From positions 21,869,188 to 21,933,187 of the forward strand of contig NC_081198.1 in assembly GCF_902713425.1 (NCBI RefSeq): a DNA stretch of 64,000 bases, in the 5' to 3' direction. Position 1 is the first letter of the stretch; every line of letters begins with the position of its first letter. Origin of the DNA: Acipenser ruthenus (lineage: Eukaryota > Chordata > Actinopteri > Acipenseriformes > Acipenseridae). Shown here piece by piece: positions 1 to 7,811 of the stretch. The position numbers and the translations under genes are program-made. A model generated the notes under the pieces. It was not told where the DNA came from and did not search any database. It worked only from the letters and a program-made list of their open reading frames with translations.

Positions 1-459
1 CACGATGACGGGTACGTTCCCCAGCAGGAGTGGACGCAGCTGTGGAAAAAATTGAACTCTTTCGTTTTGGTTAGTGGGTGCGTAGACATTGACCAGTCTG
101 AGGGGAGTGTTGTTGTATGTCACATCCACGCTCAGAATTCTACCAGGTTCTACCTCCCTGCTGCTGCGGGAGGTAATAAATGGGTTTTTAAACAGGATAC
201 CTACTCCGTCGGCTCTGGCTATGTTGGAGCCCGACCAGAAGGAGTCCCCCAGGGTCCAACTCTCCTTCAGGTCCCTATAATCAGGGCTCGACGAAATACC
301 ACACTCCTGCAGAAACATGAGATCTGCTTTCAAGTTAGCTAGATAGTTTAGTACATCAAATCTTTTTTGTGTCTCCCTGATGCTCCTGACATTAACAGAC
401 ACACATATCAGGGCCATCAGGGTAGCTAACAAGAAAAGGAGTCGCTGCATCCACCCCAT
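1..459 (-). CDS. LINE B1 ORF2, N-terminal endonuclease part (partial)
   Basis: The first ~153 residues of the family B ORF2 protein; the rest lies before the window. The ATG at 459 follows the ORF1 stop position by 5 nt. Visible apurinic-endonuclease-like motifs: VNVRS near residue 22, LQEC near 50 and VNVYAPT near 123. In the complete copies this domain leads into a reverse transcriptase; together they would nick the target and copy the element RNA. The frame is open to the window edge. Confidence 0.88.
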   Translation of the reverse strand, partial: MGWMQRLLFLLATLMALICVSVNVRSIRETQKRFDVLNYLANLKADLMFLQECGISSSPDYRDLKESWTLGDSFWSGSNIARADGVGILFKNPFITSRSSREVEPGRILSVDVTYNNTPLRLVNVYAPTNQNERVQFFPQLRPLLLGNVPVIV

Positions 460-464
460 AGCGA

Positions 465-1378
465 CTATGATTGGGAGGTCGGGACACTCTTCCTACTCTT
501 AGCTCTACGCTTGCTTCGAGGGGGCTTGGGCTTATTTGCAACTCCCATCACCCCTGAGAAGGTACTCACTGCTGCCTCGTCCAAGAAGGCACCGTCTTTA
601 TATGCACAGTACGTGGAGTTGTTGGGGCTATTCAACTCCCCACAAGGTAAGTCTGGTGGAACTTGCTCAGGGCCCCTCGGAACGTGTGGGTCAGCTTTGT
701 CCTGGGGGGGGTTATGACAGACAGCATTCTTTGGCTGTTACCGTCTGTTGAATTGGAGCTGTTAGCAGACTTCTGGCTTACCGCGTCCAGGGGTATTCCC
801 ATGTCCTCCAGTGCTGTATCTAGGAGGACCTCTAGGGGGCCCCTGGTTTTGCCCATACAAGGGAGGGGGTCAAGGATGCTTTGAAGGGAGGCCCTTCGCT
901 TGAAGAGGGTCATTGCTACCGAGGTACTGCTGGTCAGGGAAGGTGTTGACCCCGACCTCTCCCTCGGTGCATTAGTGAACACCTCTTCTGCGAGGTGTGC
1001 TAGGGTTTGTGCCAACGACTGGGAAGGCTGGCTGGGGATGCCCTGGCTGGCTGCTACCTGCCCACTAGGCGGCAGTGTAGCCGTCCCACTCGCCTCCGTC
1101 TCTGCCTGCGAGGGCAAGACTGGGGACTTTGTGTGGACATTAGCTGGTTTTGGATCTATGGGGGCCACCTGCAACTTGCTGTCTTTGATCCTGATCTTCT
1201 TTCTTTTCCCCCCCTCGTCTCTACCCTTTCTTTTCCCCACCCTCTGCTGGTTCTTCACTCCCTTCCCCTCCTTCTCACTCTCACTTTCACTGTCGCTTTC
1301 GCTTTCCTCCCCCACGGACTCAATCCTTATGGCGTCATAACGAGAGCCGAGGGGGAGTGCTGGCGCTGAGAGCATCAG
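465..1378 (-). pseudogene. LINE B1 ORF1, C-terminal remnant
   Basis: C-terminal part of ORF1 (acidic Ser/Glu tract followed by a basic KRKKIR-type stretch), lacking the N-terminus and all three zinc knuckles because of the 5' truncation. The tract at 704-711 has eight G (C on the coding strand), against nine in the open copy at 27405-29351, so the frame leaves the ORF1 reading before the normal stop. Not expected to be functional. Confidence 0.85.
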
Positions 1379-1408
1379 CGTATCAGATATTAAACTGATA
1401 AGAACAGA
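1379..1408 (-). pseudogene. RNU2: U2 snRNA fragment, nt 39-68
   Basis: Thirty bases identical to U2 nt 39-68, caught between element A (inserted after nt 38) and element B1 (joined after nt 68). This shows a nested history in one U2 gene: B was there first, and A then entered the remaining 5' part. Confidence 0.95.
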
Positions 1409-1440
1409 TTTTTTTTTTTTTTTTATAAGAACAGATTTTT
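1409..1440 (-). other. Element A 3' junction: poly(A) with an embedded U2 target copy
   Basis: Read on the minus strand: a first A run, then TCTGTTCTTAT (U2 nt 39-49), then 16 A, then the genomic TCTGTTCTTATCAG. The 11-nt target sequence is therefore present twice, separated by poly(A). Likely explanations are an element RNA that had read through into U2 before polyadenylation, or a slipped target-primed reverse transcription start. Confidence 0.85.
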
Positions 1441-1555
1441 TTATTAAATTCTCACAATAACTTTACATTTTACAGTAACAGTTACATAAAGCAATACAAT
1501 CACCATTTACAACACAGAACAATTACCTTTATAACAACTTGCATGAGACAATTAT

Positions 1556-4500
1556 TTACAAATACACCAATCCCTTCCATTTCTCTTTAGCTGCATTGAA
1601 TCCCCACCTTAACACATCCCTTTTAACCCTTTCCCGAAGTTCCCCACTCACCCTATTTACAACCCCCAGTGCATTACACTTTGTATTTGATTTGACCAAA
1701 ACTTTCCTTGATTCCCAAATTCCCTGTTTTACCAAACTAATAATTAACCAAACTAAGAATTGTGACTCTTGCAATACCCCCTTCAAAACAATTCCACCAA
1801 CAATAGTGTTGTAAGACAAAATAACATTTAACAAAACCAAATTGAAAACCTTCCCCATTGTTGCCCAAACTCGCTGAGCATATAAACAGTCCCAGAACAC
1901 GTGCCTTACAGTCTCCTCCGCCATGCACTTTGCTCTGGGACAAAATTTATTCCTTGTTAATTTGTGTCTGTACAATACTTCTCTCACTGGTAATCTCCCG
2001 TGAACCACGAGCCAATTTAAATCCTTCAGTCTATTGTCTAACCCCTTGGGCTGCACTCTGCCCCACACTTCTTTATTGACCCCTCCAACCACACATGACC
2101 CCCTCTCTTCTATAACTCCTTTATACAGCATTTTGTGATTTTTACATTTGTCCTCATTCTTAAAATCAGGATACTTCTTAACCAATTTCACTGCATGCCC
2201 ATAATGGTCGGGCAGCGTTTCTGCCCTGGGCACATTATTTGACCATTCTACTATGTGCCTCATGGAAAACGAAAACCAAAGGGAAACAAAATATTGGAAC
2301 TTGTGCACAACGACAGGGTTTAATGCAATACATAACATTGAAAAATAAATACAATCTAATTTAAGAGGGATGTCCGGTACACCCCTCCCTCCTTCTTCCA
2401 CACTTCTATACATAACATCCCTCTTGATATACTCATACCTCCCTCCCCAAACAAAATCAAAAACCATTTTGGTTAATACTTTCCTAAACTTACAAGGTAG
2501 AGGAAACACGTAAGCTAAATACAATAGAGAGGGTAACACATCAGCCTTTAAAACCAAAACTTTCCCCAAAAAAGATAATTTCCTCAATTTCCATAACCCA
2601 AATTTCAACCTTAATTTTGCCAGCCTACCTGCCCAATTGTTTACCCCGCTCCCCCTGTGATAAAAAGAAATTCCCAACAGCTTTAACCCATCATTGCATC
2701 TCTGTAAACCACCCGGTGTATCCACCCTTTCAGCCCACGCCCCAAAAAACATTACAGAAGATTTATTTGTGTTTAATTTTGACCCTGAGGCCTGAGCATA
2801 CAGTGCTATAATTTCAAATACTCTTTCCAGGCTCCTATCTGATGTCAGGAAAAGAGTGATGTCATCCGCATACTGGGAGATTTTAACAGAGACACCCCCA
2901 CTCCCAGGTAACAAAAGCCCTTTCACTTCTTGGTCTCTTCTCACTGCCTCTGCAAAAGACTCCATAAAAAGAACGTATAAAAGTGGAGACAGTGGACAGC
3001 CCTGTCTTACCCCTGAACTTTGTGTAATCCAATCCCCCAAGTGGCCATTTACATTTACCCTACTACCCACCGCTGTGTACATAATTTTTAACCACCTCAT
3101 AAAATTCTTCCCAAACCCCAGATGTGACAACACTCTAAACAAAAACCCATGGTTCACCCGATCAAACGCCTTCTCCTGATCCAGGCTCACCAACATTAGC
3201 GGTACCTTTCTATCCTCAGCCCAACTGATTGCATCTCTTGTGAGGAGGAGGTTCCAATGAATGGACCTCCCCACCACCCCACAAGTTTGGTCCTTATCAA
3301 CAATAAAAGGCATTGCCTGTTTCAACCGCCCAGTCAGGACCTTTGCAATTAATTTATAATCGACTGACAACAGCGTGATTGGTCTCCAGTTTTTTAGGTC
3401 TTCCTCCTCTCCTTTTTTAAAAAGTAAAGAAATAATACCTTCCCTCATAGATTTACTTAGAGCCCCAGTGCGAAAAATCTCACCCACCACCTCTACAAAC
3501 ACCGGCCCAATCACATTCCAAAAAGTTACATAAAACTCCTTTGGGAGACCATCACCCCCTGGCACTTTCCTATCCGCCATTTGCTTTAGGGCTTCCTCCA
3601 ATTCTGCAAGAGTGACCGGTCCCTCTATATCGTCCCTCACGTCCTCTGGCACCCTAACCTGTACAACTTCCAAAAAGGAGCCTCCCACCTCCACATTGAC
3701 CTCCCTTTCAGAAAAAAGTTCTTTATAAAAACCATTAGCACAGTGCAACATGCCCGCTGTGTCCTGCACCGTGACACCATCCTTCCCCTCAACCCCCTAA
3801 TCACTCTCTTTTTTTGTGCCTCCTTTACCTGCTTAAAAAAATAAGTGCTGCAGGTCTCATGTTTCTCTAAGAACTCCCCCTTACACCGAAACAAAAAAAT
3901 GCTTGCCCTCTTCTCAAAAACTTTCCGTATCTGACCCTTAAGTTCCTGTGACTGATCAAAGTCAAAACTCCCTGTTGTGTTTCCCCTTGTATACAAATTC
4001 TCCAGTTTCCTCTGCAAATCCAAAAACCCTTTATTTTCCTTCCTGCACCTATACCTGCAATGCTTTTGAGCCAAAATCTTAATTTTGACTTTCACCCCCT
4101 CCCACCATTCCAAAACAGACTTTGAATATCTCATCAAATCAACCCACCCTTTAAAATGTAACAAAAATGTATCCCTAAAATATTTATCTCCCAGTAACTC
4201 ACAATTCAATTTCCAAAACCCACCCCCAAATACTGGTCCCTTAAATTGGATAGTACACTGAATAGTATCATGGTCTGAAAACCACATTGGAGACACAATA
4301 CAAGAATCCACACTTAACACTTTTGAAACAAAAAAATAATCTATACGGCTCCTGGCCCCCCTTGAGTTCCTCCAAGTAACCCCCTCAAGCTTGGGATTAC
4401 ACTTTCTAAACCCATCAACCAAACTAAATTGTAATAAAATACCCTTTAACATACCCCCAGTATAATCATGCCCACCCCCCTTATCTAGTGACACATTAAA

Positions 4501-4923
4501 ATCCCCTCCCATAATAATGTGCCTATTTGTTACAAAGAGATCCTGCAAAACAAGAAAACATTCTTTTCTAGAAGCCATGTCGGTAGGTGCATATACATTA
4601 ATCATTCTCAACTTTTGTCCCCTCCAGTTCACATCAATACTCAGAATGCGCCCTGGCACCACTGAAACAGACTGCACTACCTCCATCTCCTTGTCTTTTA
4701 ATAAAACCCCCACCCCTGAAGAATGGACACCCCCCACACTCCACCTTGACTCCCCCATTCCCCATTCTTTACTGTATAAATCAATATCGGAGGCATCTTT
4801 CAAATGCACCTCCTGCAAAAAACAAAAGGAAAAATGCAAAGAACTCAAATAATTAAAAACCGATGCCCTCTTAATGTTATCCCTCAACCCTCTTGTGTTA
4901 ATTGAAATACAGTTTAAGGACAT
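1556..4923 (-). pseudogene. LINE A ORF2: endonuclease/reverse transcriptase, one frameshift
   Basis: The ATG at 4923 starts MSLNCISINTRG; the upstream extension of the frame begins with TTG, not ATG. The N-terminal AP-endonuclease domain has LQEVH, VYAPT, GGDFN, SRIDYF and SDH. The RT domain has NWRPITLL, LDQEKAFDRV, GVRQGCPLSPLLY and QYADD. A C-terminal Cys/His motif (CPRAKC...RHVFWDC) is present. The two parts are in different frames: near 3777-3790 one A appears to be missing from an A run, judged against element D, which reads GLKGKDGV where A reads GLRGRMVS. Otherwise the frame is open to the stop at 1556. The enzyme would nick U2 DNA and prime reverse transcription there. Confidence 0.9.
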
Positions 4924-4992
4924 AAACCCCAAAAAAAATTAATTAGAAAAGAAACCTCACTGTCCCATATTTGTGGATAATTGCAAAATCTC

Positions 4993-6336
4993 CTAGGAAG
5001 AACTCATGCTTCCTGTATCTACATATTCCTGTTCATTTTGTTCTCTTTGTAAAAATGTCCCCAACACGTATGGATTTGGGCTCAAAGGAGATAAACACAC
5101 TGTTTCTGACTGACTATTTTCTCTTTCTCCCCCTGTGTCCGGCACCTGGGAGGGAGAAGACCCTTCACCCCCCGTAGCGACTGGAACTGGCAACTGTGAA
5201 GAACCGACACCCGACTCATCCTGTTTCCCCAGCACCTCGAAGCGGTTCATTACCGCCAGTTTCTTGGTTGTTTCCTGAGAAACCGAGAATTTACTTGCTG
5301 TTTCCTCCTTAGTCTTCTTTCTCTTCTTCTGTTTTTTCAGAACAAAGGGCTCTTCCTGTCCGCCGCGCTCTGCATCAGGAGTGTCCCCCCACTGCATCAC
5401 CCCGTCTCCTTTCCGCTCTCCGCTGCTTAACAACTCCTGTTCACTGTGCTCTGTAACCTCTGCATCCGCCACCCCATCTCCCTCTTTTCCCTCCTGGCTA
5501 CCGGGGATCGAAAAAGACTGCCCAGTGTCTTCCAACACCTCCTCCCTTGGTGGAATTGAGTCATCTACCTCCGACCTTCCCCGTCCCCTTGCAGCTTCGG
5601 AATAGGTCTGCTTGCGCTGGGGACAATTCCGGAACAAGTGATCCAAAGCTCCACATGCATTGCAGCACTTGGGCTTGTAACACCCGGACGCTGTGTGTCC
5701 CAGCTCACCACAGTTCCTGCATCTCTCCTGAGAGCAGTCCACTCCCAAGTGACCAAAACTCTGACACTTCCTGCAGAAACTGGGCTGCCCAGAGTAAAAA
5801 AGATATCCTCTGTCTGCCCCAATTGAAAAATTTGCTGGTGGATGATAAAATCCACCAAATCCAGATTCATCATCATTTAGCAGAACTTGGAACTGCCTCT
5901 TCCCTGTCCATATTCCAAATTCGTCCCTCAAGTACTTGGCCCCCGAGATCACCTTTGCATACCTGCATAAAAACAGTCCAACCGTGGAATCAGTCACATG
6001 AGGGTTGTACATATGTACGGTCACAACCCTGAAATTGTTCCGGCTCAGTGACTCCACTTTAAAATTGGAAAGTGGAGCATCGTCTTCCTTCTCCTTGCAC
6101 CGCTGCAGAAATTCTTTAAAACTTGTCTCCCCGACCATGGTGACATCCACGTAATTCTCCGTCCCGTTCCGCTGAAGACACAAGATCATCTCAGGCTGTA
6201 CTCCCAAGCAGTCGATGATGACGGTCTTTATAAAGACTTTCCTCTCTGGCATCTCTTCCCCGCTGTCTCTCCAAAACAATCTTGCCGAATTTTTCAGTCC
6301 AGCCCAAGAGGCTGACCGGGTTTGATTACCTCTCAT
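4993..6336 (-). CDS. LINE A ORF1: zinc-knuckle nucleic-acid-binding protein
   Basis: Open frame of 447 aa from the ATG at 6336 (MRGNQTRS). The frame continues upstream only to a TTG, so 6336 is the preferred start. Three CCHC knuckles lie in a row in the middle: CRKCQSFGHLGVDC, CRNCGELGHTASGC and CNACGALDHLFRNC. They are followed by an acidic/polar tail with a basic cluster (KKQKKRKKTK) that could act as a nuclear signal. In Tx1/L1-like elements ORF1 protein coats the element RNA. The ORF1 stop is about 70 nt upstream of the ORF2 ATG. No break is visible. Confidence 0.9.
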   Translation of the reverse strand: MRGNQTRSASWAGLKNSARLFWRDSGEEMPERKVFIKTVIIDCLGVQPEMILCLQRNGTENYVDVTMVGETSFKEFLQRCKEKEDDAPLSNFKVESLSRNNFRVVTVHMYNPHVTDSTVGLFLCRYAKVISGAKYLRDEFGIWTGKRQFQVLLNDDESGFGGFYHPPANFSIGADRGYLFYSGQPSFCRKCQSFGHLGVDCSQERCRNCGELGHTASGCYKPKCCNACGALDHLFRNCPQRKQTYSEAARGRGRSEVDDSIPPREEVLEDTGQSFSIPGSQEGKEGDGVADAEVTEHSEQELLSSGERKGDGVMQWGDTPDAERGGQEEPFVLKKQKKRKKTKEETASKFSVSQETTKKLAVMNRFEVLGKQDESGVGSSQLPVPVATGGEGSSPSQVPDTGGERENSQSETVCLSPLSPNPYVLGTFLQREQNEQEYVDTGSMSSS

Positions 6337-6404
6337 CTTATCAGAAATAAAACCACCGGGTACTGCGGTCAAGCCACATATACCTGATCATTAGCCTATT
6401 TCAG
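6337..6404 (-). promoter_or_regulatory. LINE A 5' UTR with degenerate U2-like start
   Basis: The first ~32 nt of the element (AGGCTAATGATCAGG, then TATATGTGGC) resemble U2 nt 18-34 and the U2-like 5' ends of elements C and D, although the true U2 nt 1-32 lies directly upstream. It then shares TATGTGGCNTGACCGCAG with C and D. I read this as an element-borne, U2-derived 5' terminus. Similarity is seen directly; origin is inferred. Confidence 0.6.
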
Positions 6405-6436
6405 ACTTGATCTTAGCCAAAAGGCCGAGAAGCGAT
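6405..6436 (-). pseudogene. RNU2: U2 snRNA 5' part, nt 1-32 (interrupted by A)
   Basis: Exact U2 nt 1-32 with the usual promoter upstream (6437 onward). Transcription from this promoter would run from U2 directly into element A in sense orientation. Confidence 0.95.
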
Positions 6437-7038
6437 GGCGACTTGGCCCTTGCCCGGGGCCCCCCAGCCCGGACGGCACAGGGGGATTCAAAGGTGGGTG
6501 CAAAATTCCAAGCACAAGCAGACCCCCAAAAAACGGGCTGCTGCTTCCAGAGGGGAAATGTGCAATTTAAGCAGGAGAAAACTAAACAAAGCAAAAACAC
6601 ACACATAACACCAAAAACAAAACATAAACTGGCGGAGTGCGTCTTACAAATAGTCATGCCAAGCTGCTATGCTGTGCAAGGTGCCTTGGGTAACTACAAC
6701 TGTGCCTCGCTGGCTGGCTGGCTTGCTAAGAAGGTCCTGGCATAGGGACATGTTCCACCACACTTGTCTGGTTAGCTGCATGCTCCCAGGAAACAACTTG
6801 CTGCTGTCTACATCATCACCACATGTGAATAAAAGAAAGAAAGACAGCAAGAAAGAAAGAGAGAAAGAAAGAGAGAAAGAGAGAAAGAAAGAGAGAAAGA
6901 AAGAAAGAGAGAAAGAAAAAAAAAAAGAAGTAAAACGGCGGGAAAACTTGCATCAACACTGGCACTCTCCCTCCAGCAGGGGTAGACAAAATGCTCACAG
7001 GAGAGATCCAGATCTGACTTTGACCAACGTTAGAGAAA
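6437..7038 (-). repeat. U2 array spacer: promoter side, microsatellite, 3' box
   Basis: Array spacer between the U2 start at 6436 and the next U2 3' end at 7039. It holds the PSE/DSE promoter of the A-interrupted gene, a GA/GAAA tract at about 6833-6926, and the 3' box of the downstream U2 half. No protein gene. Confidence 0.93.
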
Positions 7039-7175
7039 GGTGTGCACCGTTCCCGGAGGTACTGCAATACCGGGCCGATGCGTGGAGTGGACGGAGCAAG
7101 CCCCTGTTCCATCTCCCGATTCCAAAAATCAATTTAATATATGGTCCCCTGATAGGGGACGTATCAGATATTAAA
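7039..7175 (-). pseudogene. RNU2: U2 snRNA 3' part, nt 53-189 (split by B2)
   Basis: Matches U2 from TTTAATATC (nt 53) to the 3' end, with the Sm site GATTTTTGG and 3' stem-loops. It has no promoter of its own because element B2 separates it from nt 1-68 at 12145-12212. Nt 53-68 occur on both sides, a 16-bp target-site duplication. Confidence 0.95.
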
Positions 7176-7691
7176 TACTCTTTTATTGAGATTTTACATT
7201 TTTTTACATTTACACCCATTCGTTTTTTCATTCATTTTACATTTCTTTTAAAGATGACATTCATGCATACAGACATACATTTTGTTTTAAAAGCATTTAA
7301 AATACATTTAAAAACACCAAGACAATTGTGCTTTGTACATGGTTAAAACAGACACAGATTAAAATCAACATGAAAAAAACCTGTGCTGTTTTAAAAGTGA
7401 CTGGAAAAAAAGAACCATCTATAAAAAACCAGTGCTTGTGAGGGCCGGGGAGTGCTCTCTAAAAAAGTGAACATAAACCTAGATCTAAAACAGGGACAGG
7501 GGAAAAGGGACAGTGTATAAACAGTGAGTTAAAATTCTAAAATTTTAAAACACTTAAAATGTAACTTTTAATAGTTTACATTAAAAATCTTAAAGATACA
7601 TAAAACAAAACAAAACAAAATCAAATAAAACATTCAAATTAAATCAAAGGTCCATAAAACTGAAACAAAAAGACTACATAAAACCAGGGCA

Positions 7692-7790
7692 CCGTTGAAA
7701 AACGGTCATGCCAGCTAAAAAGGGCGGAATGCTGGCATGACAAAATAAATAAAAGGCTTAGCGGTGCCCCGTAGTCCCGCTCCTAGGAGC
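7692..7790 (-). other. Inverted repeats in the family B 3' UTR
   Basis: Three hairpins lie just after the ORF2 stop: CCGTT/AACGG (7692-7705), TCATGCCAGC/GCTGGCATGA (7706-7740, 15-nt loop) and the palindrome GCTCCTAGGAGC (7779-7790), itself inside CCGC/GCGG arms. They recur in every B copy that keeps its 3' UTR. In R2 and some LINEs a structured 3' UTR RNA is what the reverse transcriptase recognises; that role is inferred here. The rest of the 3' UTR is AT-rich with no gene. Confidence 0.65.
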
Positions 7791-7811
7791 TAGCGGTTCC
7801 AGTTTTTTCCT

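Larger units (their letters stand above)
1..1378 (-). mobile_element. LINE family B, copy B1 (5'-truncated, runs off window start)
   Basis: Nearly identical to the copy at 7176-12144: position 1 aligns with 10797. It contains the 5' part of ORF2 and the C-terminal part of ORF1. Its 5' end (high coordinate) is cut inside ORF1 and joined to U2 nt 68 through the same short filler (CTGATG on the coding strand) as copy B2 at 12139-12144. Identical truncation junctions show that B1 and B2 come from one insertion that was duplicated within the array. The 3' end lies outside the window. Confidence 0.93.
1409..6404 (-). mobile_element. LINE family A (Tx1 clade, Keno-like), full length, inserted in U2
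   Basis: About 5.0 kb element in U2 orientation: 5' UTR, ORF1 (4993-6336), ORF2 (1556-4923, one frameshift), a short 3' UTR and a poly(A) tail. U2 nt 1-32 flank its 5' end and nt 39-68 its 3' end, so nt 33-38 (GTAGTA, the branch-site recognition sequence) are missing at the junction. Domain plan and U2 target match what is known of Keno elements in the Tx1 clade; the family name is an inference. Closest relative in this window is element D. Confidence 0.92.

Noticed and set aside
900-1340. Plus-strand frames (120-146 codons) opposite B ORF1
   Set aside because: Antisense shadows of a low-complexity region; serine-rich strings arise from the complementary repeats.
4993-6336. Retroviral gag-like protein, because of CCHC knuckles
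   Set aside because: No LTRs, protease or integrase; three knuckles followed by an AP-endonuclease/RT ORF2 and poly(A) fit Tx1-clade LINEs.
6832-6930. Lys/Glu-rich peptide from the GA microsatellite
   Set aside because: Translation of a simple repeat in a non-coding spacer.
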